A stretch of 64,000 bases of DNA from positions 1 through 64,000 of the forward strand of contig JAILFH010000089.1 in assembly GCA_024697645.1 (NCBI GenBank), written 5' to 3'. Made by a program: the position numbers and the translations under genes. Every line of letters begins with the position of its first letter. Position 1 is the first letter of the stretch. The notes under the pieces are model-generated. The model was not told where the DNA came from. It worked only from the letters and a program-made list of their open reading frames with translations, and made no database searches. Shown here in pieces: positions 1-8,681 of the stretch. Source of the DNA: Prevotella sp. (GTDB lineage Bacteria > Bacteroidota > Bacteroidia > Bacteroidales > Bacteroidaceae).

Positions 1-65
1 GTAACACGCCAATCTGTGAAATCGAAAAATCTGTGCTCATCTGTGTAATCTGTGGGCAAAAAGAA
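1..65 (+). repeat. Partial copy of a dispersed intergenic repeat
   Basis: The first bases carry the words AATCTGTGAAATC and ATCTGTGTAATCTGTGGGCA, which also form one end of the fuller dispersed repeats near 10.9, 12.1 and 22.5 kb. Only this end is present; the palindromic part is missing or lies before the window. No gene is visible in bases 1-220. Confidence 0.6.
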
Positions 66-220
66 AAAATCAGTGATTTAAAATCAGTGTAATTTAAAAA
101 GGAATGACCATCTGTGTCATCCGTGGTTAAAAACCGAGTTGAAGCGTGAGAGATTCAATTGAGCATCAGCAATGATGTATGGCCATATCTCAAACCTTCT
201 CTCACAAAATCAACGAAGAA

Positions 221-622
221 ATGAAAAAGAATAGTATCAAAACAACGACGCTGAGCGCGCTGGTAGCCGTCAGCAAGACAGATAGTGGAATGGATTACGT
301 TCAGGTGATGCCTGACGATCCCGTAGTAGGAATGGTGGAGCCCTTTCACGGCTCTGGATACGGACAACTGCTGAGCAACGGCACGTTCGACTTTACTCGT
401 CGCAAGAGAAAGCGGAGGAAGCCCGACCTGAAACTCAAACACGGCAGTGTGTCGTTTGGCGACGATGGGTTCGACCGGATGGTGTTCGTGCTTCCGAACG
501 GTCAGCGCAAGGATTTTGCAAGGCTCTTGCTGCAGGAGGCCGCTGAAGCAGCAACGTTCGTGTACACAAGGAGCCTACCCCCAACCCCTCCCTCAAGGGA
601 AGGGAGATCAGCCCCCAAATAG
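221..622 (+). CDS. Hypothetical protein of a VirE/DUF3987 cassette
   Basis: I do not recognise a named domain. The product is about 133 aa from the ATG at 221, which opens a typical MKKN start after an A-rich stretch; the ORF can also start at 179. The middle has a basic patch (TRRKRKRRKPD), suggesting a nucleic-acid-binding or structural role, which is inference only. The last 18 or so residues (SLPPTPPSREGRSAPK) are not ordinary protein sequence: they are the translation of a GC-rich palindromic repeat found throughout the window, so the native C-terminus was probably replaced or extended. It lies upstream of, and in the same direction as, the VirE_N/DUF3987 and DUF5675 genes, and I infer that it belongs to the same cassette. 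The codon pattern is consistent with coding up to the repeat. Confidence 0.6.
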   Translation: MKKNSIKTTTLSALVAVSKTDSGMDYVQVMPDDPVVGMVEPFHGSGYGQLLSNGTFDFTRRKRKRRKPDLKLKHGSVSFGDDGFDRMVFVLPNGQRKDFARLLLQEAAEAATFVYTRSLPPTPPSREGRSAPK

Positions 623-645
623 GAGCAGGAAGTGACACCCACGAA

Positions 646-799
646 GTCCCCTCCTTATTGGAAGGAGGGGTGTAGTGGAGCGAAGCGGAACGGGGGGTGG
701 TAGAGAAAAATAATGCTCGACATAATGATAATTGTTAAGACCTAGTTTCACCGCTACCACCCCTCGCTTCGCTCCACCCCTCCTCCCCGGAGGAGGGGA
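646..799. repeat. Inverted pair of GC-rich palindromic repeats
   Basis: Two copies of a CCCCTCC...GGAGGGG element with a GTGGAGCGAAGCG tail face each other (about 646-703 and 754-799), separated by about 50 AT-rich bases. Together they could form a long cruciform. They belong to the same family that is inserted in frame in the flanking genes. No gene is visible in 623-977. Confidence 0.7.
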
Positions 800-977
800 A
801 TACGAGGGAGCCTCTTTGAACATTACGATAGCAACAAACGGGCAACTAAAGGGGAGCAATGATTTTCACTTGCCTTTGCTCCCCAAGTTCGCCCCCCCTT
901 AAAAAGAATAAATTAATAACTGAGTAGGTCTGAGGACAAACTCTCCTCTCTCCTCTCACAACTAATTTCTAGAAAAT

Positions 978-3479
978 ATGATCAATCACATTTATATAAA
1001 TAGTAGTGGACGGAAGGTCGTCCACATTGTTAACTCCCCAGAGGAGTATTTCAAACTGCGTAATTCGGAAACGAACAGGCGCAACCTGAAGCGGGCACGA
1101 CAGGGTGATGGGAACTCGAAGCGTGCGCTGATTCAGTTCAACTACAATGCACGTGTTGCCGAAGGAGAACCCTTGGCTGGCTGTTGTGCTGCCGCTTCGA
1201 CTTGTGCTGGCGACATCGACTGCTACGACGCTGAAGAGCGCGAGGCCATTGTGGCTCGCATCCTGCCTTTGGCTGAGAAACTGCAACTGCTGGAACTGAG
1301 CCGCTCTGTGAACGGTCTGCACTGGGTGCGCCGTCGTCAGCAAGGTCAGACGATTCTTGAGAATCAGGTTGCTTTCGCTATGGAAACGGGCACGGAGGTA
1401 GATACGAACGCTCACGACTTGCAGCGAGTGATGTTCACGACTACTGCCGACCCTGAAGACCTCTTGTATTTCAATAAAGCCATCTTCATAGAGATTATGA
1501 GCGAGGAAGAAAGCCGCGAGGAATACAGGGTGATGAAGGAGCGCGAGGAGAAGGGATTGGAGAATGTGCCAGAGGGAGCGAAGAAAAGTAATAAACACTT
1601 TAGCCCTTCCCCTAACCCCTCCCCCGTAGGGAGGGGAGATAGGGGCCTCTCCCCCCTTACCCCCTCTCCTGAAGAGCGAGGGGGAGTGAGCCCTTCCCCT
1701 AACCCCTCCCCCGTAGGGAGGGGAACAGGAAACTCTGAAATGGGGCAACAGCCTGCTGAAGTCTCCCCTACGGGGGGAGATTTAGAGGGGGCCACAGTCT
1801 CCCCTACGGGGGGAGATTTAGAGGGGGCTACGGGGGGAGATTTAGAGGGGGCTCCTAGTTTCAAAGGCATCCCTTATTCCTCTATCATCTCCGAATACTG
1901 GCTGCAGACTGGTGGTGAACCCCAGGAAGGTGAGCGCAATGTGAAACTGCACAAACTGGCGGTGAACCTTCGTGCCATTTGCGACAACAAGCGTGATCTG
2001 CTGATGCAGATAATGCCACGACTCGGCTTGTCGGAGCAGGAGCTGCGCTCTATCGTTGACTCTGCATGTAAGGAAGAGCCGAAGGGTATCTCGAAACGAA
2101 TGCAGGAAGTGTTGAAGGGCGTTCAGTGGAGAGAGGAGAGTGGGGTGACCGATTCTGATGCCGACGATGCTGAAGGACAGAACGACTTGGGCTCCCGGCT
2201 GAACGTGAGGATGCTGCCACTGGGTCTGAAGGAATCGCTCATTGGAGTTCCGGAAGGTATGCGAATGCCCGTGATTTGCGCAGTGATGCCCATTGCCGCA
2301 GCCTACGCTGATCAGGTAGAGGTGAAGTATTGCGACGGGAATATGCAGCGACTCGGACTGATGTCAATCATCAAAGGCGAACAAGCCTCAGGTAAGAGCG
2401 TTTGCAAACTTGCTGTGGATGTCTGGAAGCGTCAGTTTGATGAGGAAGATGCTTTGGCTCGCAAGCGTGAGGAGGAATGGAAGGAGCGCAAGAAGGCTCG
2501 TAAGGCGAACGAGAAGGCGCCCGACGACCCGAAGGTATTGATCAGAACGGTACCCGTGACGGTTTCCTGTTCTACGCTCCTGCGCCGATTCAAGAACTCT
2601 GACGGTCATTGCCTCTACTCGTTCTGTGAGGAACTCGACACGCTCCGCAAGACCAACGGCGCTGGCTCTTGGTCGTCGAAGTACGACATCTATCGTCTGT
2701 CGTTTGATAATGGTGAATGGGGACAGGACTACAACTCCGATCAGGCAGAGAGCGGTGTGGTGAACGTGGCCTACAACTGGACGATGTTAGGTACCGACGG
2801 GGCAATGCGCAAGTGCTTCAAGCAGGACAACATCGAAAACGGCCTTTCGAGCCGAGTGCTTGTTTCGGAAATGCCTGATTCCAGTTTCTCCAAGATGCCG
2901 AAGTTTGGCAGGAGGTCGGAAGACGACGAGGCCCGCATTCAGGACGCTGTGACTCGTCTGCGCTCTGCCACTGGATTCATCGACACTCCTCGTCTGCGAA
3001 AGGCCATTGAGCAATGGGTTGAAGAGAAGCGCATCGAGGCTGCGAAGGACATCGACCGCGTGAAGGACACCTATCGCAAGCGCGCTGCAGTGATTGGTTT
3101 CCGCTGTGGGGTTGTCTACTACATTCTTGCTGGCAATCACGAGACGAAATGCTGTCTGGAGTTTGCCCAACTGATGGCAGAATATGCCCTTCAGCAGCAG
3201 ATAAAAGCCTTCGGCGAGGCACTGAGAAACGAGTATGTCGATGCTTCTGACGAATGTCAGCGATACGGCAAAAACCACAGCGTGTTCGACCAACTGCCAC
3301 CAACCTTCTCAATGAACGATCTGCGAGCTCTGAAGAATGGCAAGTGTGGCGAGAGCGGTCTGCGCAGTATTGTTTTCCGTTGGCGTTCAGATGGTTGGAT
3401 TGAGAAGATAGATACCAAGCACTGGAAGAAGTCGAGTCCCGAGGCCTCACGAACACCCTCATCGCCAGTCGCAACCTAA
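978..3479 (+). CDS. VirE_N / DUF3987 primase-helicase-like protein with repeat-derived insert
   Basis: This 833-aa protein resembles the two-part VirE N-terminal (BT4734-like) plus DUF3987 proteins common in Bacteroides and Prevotella. Residues 1-205 fit the VirE_N region. Residues about 300-390 look like a primase C-terminal helical segment. Residues from about 400 hold a P-loop (GEQASGKS, near residue 467) and an acidic SFCEELD motif resembling Walker B, typical of the DUF3987 helicase-like part. Between them, residues about 208-294 are a proline/glycine-rich insert made only of in-frame palindromic repeats. The ATG at 978 is the first in-frame start. The family is often seen in mobile or phage-like cassettes with DUF5675 and DUF4248 genes, which also follow here. 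ATP-dependent DNA unwinding or priming is inferred from the family and not shown. Confidence 0.75.
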   Translation: MINHIYINSSGRKVVHIVNSPEEYFKLRNSETNRRNLKRARQGDGNSKRALIQFNYNARVAEGEPLAGCCAAASTCAGDIDCYDAEEREAIVARILPLAEKLQLLELSRSVNGLHWVRRRQQGQTILENQVAFAMETGTEVDTNAHDLQRVMFTTTADPEDLLYFNKAIFIEIMSEEESREEYRVMKEREEKGLENVPEGAKKSNKHFSPSPNPSPVGRGDRGLSPLTPSPEERGGVSPSPNPSPVGRGTGNSEMGQQPAEVSPTGGDLEGATVSPTGGDLEGATGGDLEGAPSFKGIPYSSIISEYWLQTGGEPQEGERNVKLHKLAVNLRAICDNKRDLLMQIMPRLGLSEQELRSIVDSACKEEPKGISKRMQEVLKGVQWREESGVTDSDADDAEGQNDLGSRLNVRMLPLGLKESLIGVPEGMRMPVICAVMPIAAAYADQVEVKYCDGNMQRLGLMSIIKGEQASGKSVCKLAVDVWKRQFDEEDALARKREEEWKERKKARKANEKAPDDPKVLIRTVPVTVSCSTLLRRFKNSDGHCLYSFCEELDTLRKTNGAGSWSSKYDIYRLSFDNGEWGQDYNSDQAESGVVNVAYNWTMLGTDGAMRKCFKQDNIENGLSSRVLVSEMPDSSFSKMPKFGRRSEDDEARIQDAVTRLRSATGFIDTPRLRKAIEQWVEEKRIEAAKDIDRVKDTYRKRAAVIGFRCGVVYYILAGNHETKCCLEFAQLMAEYALQQQIKAFGEALRNEYVDASDECQRYGKNHSVFDQLPPTFSMNDLRALKNGKCGESGLRSIVFRWRSDGWIEKIDTKHWKKSSPEASRTPSSPVAT
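1608..1857 (+). repeat. Cluster of in-frame GC-rich palindromic repeats inside the DUF3987 gene
   Basis: Two direct copies of AGCCCTTCCCCTAACCCCTC, each followed by a CCCGTAGGGAGGGG palindrome, lie about 75 bp apart. They are followed by two full copies and one partial copy of a CCCCTACGGGGGGAGATTTA-type element. All are read in frame as SPNPSPVGRG and SPTGGDLEGA. The length keeps the frame open. Confidence 0.85.
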
Positions 3480-3522
3480 ATGTTGTGTGTTGCAATGTTG
3501 TTTGTTGCATTAAGGGAGTAAC

Positions 3523-3609
3523 CAATGAGTAATGAGTAATGAGAAATGAGTAATGAGTAATATTAGTAGTTATGAGTAGTTATGAATAGTTATGAGTGGT
3601 TATGATTGG
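3523..3609 (+). repeat. Short tandem repeats before the DUF5675 gene
   Basis: Tandem ATGAGTA-type heptamers are followed by about four copies of AGTAGTTATG-type decamers, filling most of the 170-bp gap between two cassette genes. The same words recur in other intergenic spaces of the window (for example 11040-11080 and 42530-42550). Confidence 0.7.
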
Positions 3610-3651
3610 TATTCTCTCTCCTCTCTCCACTCTCCACTAAATACTAAAATT

Positions 3652-4137
3652 ATGGAACTATATTTGAAGAGAATCGCAATGCGCAACCGATACACCATCG
3701 GACATTTGTATAAACAAAAAGCCTCCCCTACGGGGGGAGGTTTGGAGGGGGCTTCCTTCACCTTCCTCTGCGACACGCTCGAGCCACCGGTTTTGGCAAC
3801 GAAAACACGAATGAGCATGAGTACGGTTTTACGTTCATCTCGAAAGACTAAAATGCTGAAGCCATTCGCAATTCCGCCAGGAAGATACGCCGTAGTCATC
3901 AGTTACTCGCCGAAGTTCCAGATGTGGTTGCCCATCCTGCTCGGTGTTAAGGGGTTCAAGGGAATCCGAATCCATGCAGGCAATACGGCAAAGGACACAC
4001 AAGGCTGCATCCTCGTTGGCGAGAACAAAAGGGTGGGGCAGGTCCTTCAGTCAGGCTACACCCTGAAACGCCTGAAGCAGCTGATAGTGGAAGCGAAGGA
4101 CAAAGGCGAAGGAGTGTGGTTGAACATAACGGAATAA
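3652..4137 (+). CDS. DUF5675 family protein with in-frame repeat insert
   Basis: The 161-aa product from the ATG at 3652 matches the DUF5675 pattern: an N-terminal strand (ELYLKRIAM...YTIGHLY), the CDTLEPP motif, a PPGRYAV segment, and a GIRIHAGN...DTQGCILVG motif whose His/Cys pair recalls L,D-transpeptidase or peptidase active sites. The start at 3592 in the ORF track lies in tandem repeats and is rejected. Residues about 23-34 ([12 protein letters not shown]) come from the palindromic repeat CCTCCCCTACGGGGGGAGG and interrupt the usual short loop before the CDTLE motif. The biochemical role of DUF5675 is unknown to me; the cassette neighbours suggest it travels with VirE/DUF3987 genes. Confidence 0.75.
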   Translation: MELYLKRIAMRNRYTIGHLYKQKASPTGGGLEGASFTFLCDTLEPPVLATKTRMSMSTVLRSSRKTKMLKPFAIPPGRYAVVISYSPKFQMWLPILLGVKGFKGIRIHAGNTAKDTQGCILVGENKRVGQVLQSGYTLKRLKQLIVEAKDKGEGVWLNITE

Positions 4138-4146
4138 TCTTATTCT

Positions 4147-4195
4147 AACGAAAGGTGGGTGACGGGCCGAAAATACTCGACCTGTCACCCTCGTT
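4147..4195 (+). terminator. Hairpin after the DUF5675 gene
   Basis: GGGTGACGGG pairs with CCTGTCACCC (one G-T pair), with an outer AACGA/TCGTT helix. It begins 10 bp after the stop codon. There is no clear T-run, so it may be a weak terminator or an mRNA-end hairpin. Confidence 0.45.
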
Positions 4196-4352
4196 GGACA
4201 AGGGATGACATTAGGAAGTGGATCAAGGTTCGAAATATCCCAAAATGTTAAATTGAATATTTTGTGTATTTGCCTAATTTAATTAGAAAACTAATTTTGT
4301 TTTCCTGATTGTTAAGACGCTTTTTTCGAGTCAAATCTGCAGAGATTTTTCG

Positions 4353-4360
4353 TAATTTTG
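4353..4360 (+). promoter_or_regulatory. Bacteroidetes -7 box before the DUF4248/defence operon
   Basis: TAATTTTG matches the TAnnTTTG -7 element and lies 33 bp before the DUF4248 start. I see no good TTTG at the -33 position. Confidence 0.45.
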
Positions 4361-4393
4361 TGAGCTAGAAAACAGGCAACAATCTACACCGTT

Positions 4394-4648
4394 ATGGCTA
4401 ATCGAAATATCATCATGCTCCACGTGTTGGACACCGACATCTATGAGTTTTTCGGATCACCCGCCTCGCTCTTCGACAAGCACGAGGCCAAGGAACTGCT
4501 CATTGCCAAGACCAGTCTGAACAACCATTTCAGCAAGCTCGCCCTTGCCGGCAAGCCTTTGGTCTATCGCAACTCCTATTGCGAAATCCGCAAGGCCACC
4601 ATCTACGTGAAACCCACAACGAGAGGTAGAAAGAAAACGGAAGAGTAA
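4394..4648 (+). CDS. DUF4248-like small protein
   Basis: This 84-aa protein resembles the DUF4248 family of small Bacteroidales proteins that accompany VirE/DUF3987 genes. It has a YEFFGSPASLFDK segment and a basic C-terminus (TTRGRKKTEE). The role is unknown; the winged-helix-like look (LLIAKTSLNNHFSKLALAGK) suggests DNA binding, but this is inference. It heads the operon that contains the nuclease and restriction-modification genes, and its stop codon directly abuts the next reading frame, so it could be a regulator or simply a piece of cassette beside which the defence genes were inserted. Confidence 0.6.
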   Translation: MANRNIIMLHVLDTDIYEFFGSPASLFDKHEAKELLIAKTSLNNHFSKLALAGKPLVYRNSYCEIRKATIYVKPTTRGRKKTEE

Positions 4649-4705
4649 TTGAAAAACAAGGCCAATGTGATTGATAAGAGAATTCCCGAATCTCTAAACA
4701 AGAAT

Positions 4706-5482
4706 ATGAAAGATAATTGGACAGAAGAGCAGGTTACTGTAGTTCTCTATGAATATTGCCGCAAGCCATTTGGACAATTTTATGGTACTAATAAGTTTGT
4801 GAAAGACCTTGGAGATTTACTCCATAGGAGTCCTGGTGCTATTGTCCGTAAGGTGGGAAATCTTGCCAGTTTTGACCCACAAATGAAAGCAAGGGGAGTC
4901 GGTGGCCTAGCCCATACTGCAAAAATTGACAAACAGATTTGGGATAAGTATTATGGGAACTGGGACCAGTTGGTTATGGATGCCGAAACTATTATAGCCA
5001 GGCTCCGTAAAAGACCCCTTGAACAATCTCTTGAGATTAATTTACAAAATCTTCCTCCAGGACTCGAAAGAATTCAAGAAATTAAACGCCGTGTAAATCA
5101 GGATTTCTTTCGCAGATGTGTACTAGTTTCCTATAATAACACTTGTTGCATATCGGGAATCAACAACCCAGACTTGTTGGAGGCAGGTCATATAGTTGAT
5201 TGGAAAATAGACAAAATCAATCGTACAAATCCGGAAAATGGACTATGCTTGAATGTCCTATTCCATAAGGCATATGACGAGAATTTGCTTGGCATTTCCC
5301 CTGACTATGAGGTTTTTATTTCAGATGAATTTCTCGGAGAAAAACTTCAAAACGTAGAGGATTCGACACGCTTATTCATTAAGTCCTTTGATAAGACGAA
5401 ACTGCACTTGCCTAGTCGATTTTTACCAGATAAAGATTTCTTGGCAATACACTTTGAGAAATATCGTCAAAAACAGTTTTAA
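4706..5482 (+). CDS. HNH endonuclease, restriction-like
   Basis: The product from the ATG at 4706 is 258 aa. The ORF track begins at a TTG at 4649, directly after the DUF4248 stop; both starts are possible, and I prefer the ATG. The N-terminal half (TEEQVTVVLYEYCRKPFG...) resembles the helical targeting region of HNH restriction proteins. The C-terminal half has the HNH_2-type core: CISGINNPDLLEAGHIVDW, then NPENGLCLNVLFHKAYD, supplying the AGHI histidine, the N and the final H. It probably cuts DNA using a divalent metal. It sits 47 bp before the Sau3AI-type enzyme in the same direction, so it is likely part of the same defence operon, either as a second restriction enzyme or an accessory nuclease. 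Its base composition is more AT-rich than the glycan genes. Confidence 0.8.
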   Translation: MKDNWTEEQVTVVLYEYCRKPFGQFYGTNKFVKDLGDLLHRSPGAIVRKVGNLASFDPQMKARGVGGLAHTAKIDKQIWDKYYGNWDQLVMDAETIIARLRKRPLEQSLEINLQNLPPGLERIQEIKRRVNQDFFRRCVLVSYNNTCCISGINNPDLLEAGHIVDWKIDKINRTNPENGLCLNVLFHKAYDENLLGISPDYEVFISDEFLGEKLQNVEDSTRLFIKSFDKTKLHLPSRFLPDKDFLAIHFEKYRQKQF

Positions 5483-5529
5483 TTTAGAGGTATACATTTC
5501 TTCTTAGTCCTATAGAGATTAACTTATTA

Positions 5530-6939
5530 ATGAACAATCTAGGTTACGATAAGACTTCGCCAAAGTCGATTTTCGAATACGCAATCCCTTTGCTCGACCA
5601 TACTCTCCGTGAGATGGTTGGCGATGAAGCCGTGCATGGTTACAACATGAAGGGTAAGGGCACACTAGGGCAGATGGTAGAAGAATTGTACTATCATTAT
5701 AAGGTGAACAGCAATCCATCTCCCGACTTCGAAGAGGCTGGCGTGGAACTTAAGACAACAGGACTAAAGCGACTAAAGGACCTATCGCTGCAAATAAAGG
5801 AACGCTTGGTGGTGGATATGATTGACTATAATGAAGTGGTTAATCAGTCGTTTGAGATGTCGCTCTTTTATAACAAATGCCGCCTGATGCTTTTGCTCTT
5901 TTATCTTTATGATGGAAGTCTTGAGCAATATGACCGCTTGTTCCTCTATCTGGCTTTATGGAAAATCCCCGAAAAGGATTTGCTGATGATAAAGCACGAC
6001 TATGAGGTTATCATCGAGAAGATAAAACGCGGCGAAGCTCATCTGCTATCAGAAGGCGATACCGAATATCTTGGAGCGTGCCGGAAAGGACAAAAGGGCG
6101 ATTCTTTGAGGAAACAACCAAATTCAGAAATTGGCGCACCACGAAGGGCTTTCTCTTTGAAAACTGCATATATGCGCACCGTTCTCCAATACATTAAGGA
6201 TTCGGGAAAACGTGCAGTTGTCAATTATGAGTTTGAAGGCGAACAAGTTGTTCAGACTAGCGAACTTCAGGAACGACCGTTTGACGAGATTATTCTATCA
6301 CGCTTTGCACCTTATATTGGTAAGGACTACAAGGAGATTTGCGCATTACTTAACAAGAAAGAGTCACGTTCGAAAGCAAAATATTTTGATATTGCCAACA
6401 GTATAGTTTCACCCGATGTAAGCAACGTGAACAGATCTGAAGAATTTATGAAAGCAGGTCTGACAATGAAGACTATTCGTGTAGAGGGGAATGGCAGTAT
6501 TAATGAAAGTATGTCTTTTGAAAACATTGATTATGAAGAAGTCTATGACAATGAAAATTGGTATGACTCCCGATTGTATGAAATGTTTACAAGCCGTTTC
6601 TTGTTCGTGGTTTATCGCCAAGACCCCAACAGGAAGATTGTTGTAAATGGAAAAGAAGAGAAAAGATATTTCTTGGACAAGGTATTTTTCTGGACAATGC
6701 CGCTAGATGATGTTGATTTGGCTGAGCAATATTGGCTGAACATCCGTGAAAGTGTTTTAAAGAATCATATTGACCCTTTGTATTTCTGGAAGATTAAAGA
6801 CCATAAGAAATTCCATGTAAGACCAAAGGGAAGAGTGGCAGCAGACCTTGCCTATAATCCCAATGGTGGATATGCAAAGAAATATTGTTATTGGTTTAAT
6901 AGTGAATATGTTAAGAATATAATAGAAAACAATGGATAA
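5530..6939 (+). CDS. Sau3AI/MutH-type type II restriction endonuclease
   Basis: The 469-aa protein has the MutH/Sau3AI N-terminal catalytic region: a GKGTLGQMVEELYY helix followed by SPDFEEAGVELKTTG, in which D66, E73 and K75 form the D-(x)n-E-x-K centre. A later EYLGACRKGQKGDSLRKQP segment followed by RRAFSLKTAYM is typical of Sau3AI-like enzymes, whose C-terminal half is a second MutH-like domain used for allosteric DNA binding. Family enzymes recognise GATC; the site here is inferred. The gene overlaps the methyltransferase by 8 bp (ATGGATAA), indicating translational coupling of cutting and protection. Confidence 0.88.
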   Translation: MNNLGYDKTSPKSIFEYAIPLLDHTLREMVGDEAVHGYNMKGKGTLGQMVEELYYHYKVNSNPSPDFEEAGVELKTTGLKRLKDLSLQIKERLVVDMIDYNEVVNQSFEMSLFYNKCRLMLLLFYLYDGSLEQYDRLFLYLALWKIPEKDLLMIKHDYEVIIEKIKRGEAHLLSEGDTEYLGACRKGQKGDSLRKQPNSEIGAPRRAFSLKTAYMRTVLQYIKDSGKRAVVNYEFEGEQVVQTSELQERPFDEIILSRFAPYIGKDYKEICALLNKKESRSKAKYFDIANSIVSPDVSNVNRSEEFMKAGLTMKTIRVEGNGSINESMSFENIDYEEVYDNENWYDSRLYEMFTSRFLFVVYRQDPNRKIVVNGKEEKRYFLDKVFFWTMPLDDVDLAEQYWLNIRESVLKNHIDPLYFWKIKDHKKFHVRPKGRVAADLAYNPNGGYAKKYCYWFNSEYVKNIIENNG

Positions 6940-8656
6940 AGAACAAAACAAAATACGTGTCGTTGAACTTTTTGCTGGTGTGGGAGGATTTCGCATCGGT
7001 CTTGAAGGTGCTTCAGATGTGTTTGAAACCATCTGGAACAATCAATGGGAGCCATCTACGCAACATCAGGACGCATCGTTGGTCTATCGTGCTCGCTTTG
7101 GCGACAAAGGCCATTCAAATAAGGACATCAATCTTGTGCCCACAAAAGAGATTCCCGACCACGATTTATTGGTCGGAGGTTTCCCCTGTCAGGACTATTC
7201 TGTCGCAGCAACGCTGAGCAAATCAGGTGGCATTGAAGGCAAGAAGGGTGTTCTATGGTGGCAGATTTATAGAATTTTGAATGAGAAGGGAGACAAGCGT
7301 CCTCAGTTCATTTTCTTTGAGAATGTTGACCGACTGCTCAACTCGCCTGCAACTCAGCGCGGACGTGACTTCGCCATTATCCTTGCATCATTGGCCGACT
7401 TAGGCTATATCGTAGAGTGGCGTATCATCAATGCAGCCGAATACGGAATGCCCCAGCGTAGAAGAAGGACCTACATAGTTGGCTATCAGAAAGACTCTGT
7501 GATTGCTAAGAAAATAGAAGGAATGGAAGACTGGGTAGAGTTCGATGGCGTTATGGCAAAAGCGTTTGAATTCAAACCTAAGGCATCGTCTGTTTCTGCA
7601 TTCGATATTGAAGGCACAATTCCCGAGGTTTCTGCCAATTTCAATAAAGGCAAGAAGAACAGTCCTTTTGGGAATGCAGGAATGATGAAGGACCGCCATG
7701 TTTATTCGGTTGATGCCGACCCTGTCTATGATGGTCCGAGACAAACACTAGGAGGTAATCTTGTCGACGAGAATCTTGTGCCTGAGGAGTTCTTCATCTC
7801 TGAGGAAGACTTGCCAAAGTGGAAGTACGAGAAGGGAGCAAAGAAGATAAATCGTGTCTCAAAGCAAGGATTTGAATATGTGTTCTCTGAGGGAGGAATG
7901 GCCTTCCCTGACTATCTTGACCAACCTTCACGCACCATCATAACGGGAGAAGGCGGAACGGCTCCTTCGCGTTTCAAGCATGTAGTGAAAACTCCATCAG
8001 GACGTTATCGCCGACTGCTGCCTATTGAGTTGGAGCGAATGAATATGTTCCCAGACAACCACACATATCATCCTGAGGTGAGCGACGGAAGAAGGGCTTT
8101 CCTCATGGGTAATGCGCTGGTATGTGGTATAGTTCAGGAAATCGGAAAGAGCCTTTATCAGTTCATCTATGACGAAGCGCCAGAGTCTTCTCGCCCCATA
8201 TTCACACAGCGTGAAGCAAAACCGATGCTCGACTTAGGTCTATTCGACGACGAGAAGAAAGTGCTAGTTGTAAACCGCCCGAAGAAGCAATACTCGCTTG
8301 ATGAGACAAAACATCTGCTGATTGGATTGGTGAAGAAGGACAACGAGGAGTATTTCCTGAAAGAAGAGCCGACGAAGATTTACTATACAGGCAAGACCAA
8401 GACCTTCCCTTCAACGGTAGCCCTGAACAAACTTTACTATTTCATGCCTTACATTAAAGAAAAGGGCGTGCGTGATTTGTATCTCATCCGAGTTGCCCGT
8501 ATCGGCACCAAGGCCGAGATTCATCCAAAGTCAAACGACGAAGACCCCAGACTCGTCTTCGAGTTGGAGTATCTTGAAAGTCTGCCCGAGTATAAAATGG
8601 TCACCCTCAACCGCTATTGGTTTAAGGACACGCTGCTGGGGAAGATAGTGAAATAA
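6932..8656 (+). CDS. C5 cytosine-specific DNA methyltransferase with C-terminal extension
   Basis: The 574-aa protein has ordered C5-methyltransferase motifs: motif I FAGVGGF (14-20), motif IV PCQ with the catalytic Cys86, motif VI ENVD (130-133), motif VIII QRRRR (175-179), and a late motif IX/X region ending FLMGNALV (about residue 395). It should transfer a methyl group from AdoMet to C5 of cytosine in the recognition site of the neighbouring Sau3AI-like enzyme, probably GATC. About 150 residues follow motif X (from about 425), whereas ordinary Dcm-like enzymes end soon after; I do not recognise this extension. It overlaps the nuclease gene by 8 bp. Confidence 0.92.
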   Translation: MDKEQNKIRVVELFAGVGGFRIGLEGASDVFETIWNNQWEPSTQHQDASLVYRARFGDKGHSNKDINLVPTKEIPDHDLLVGGFPCQDYSVAATLSKSGGIEGKKGVLWWQIYRILNEKGDKRPQFIFFENVDRLLNSPATQRGRDFAIILASLADLGYIVEWRIINAAEYGMPQRRRRTYIVGYQKDSVIAKKIEGMEDWVEFDGVMAKAFEFKPKASSVSAFDIEGTIPEVSANFNKGKKNSPFGNAGMMKDRHVYSVDADPVYDGPRQTLGGNLVDENLVPEEFFISEEDLPKWKYEKGAKKINRVSKQGFEYVFSEGGMAFPDYLDQPSRTIITGEGGTAPSRFKHVVKTPSGRYRRLLPIELERMNMFPDNHTYHPEVSDGRRAFLMGNALVCGIVQEIGKSLYQFIYDEAPESSRPIFTQREAKPMLDLGLFDDEKKVLVVNRPKKQYSLDETKHLLIGLVKKDNEEYFLKEEPTKIYYTGKTKTFPSTVALNKLYYFMPYIKEKGVRDLYLIRVARIGTKAEIHPKSNDEDPRLVFELEYLESLPEYKMVTLNRYWFKDTLLGKIVK

Positions 8657-8681
8657 AAAAGATAATAAAACAACAGACTAT

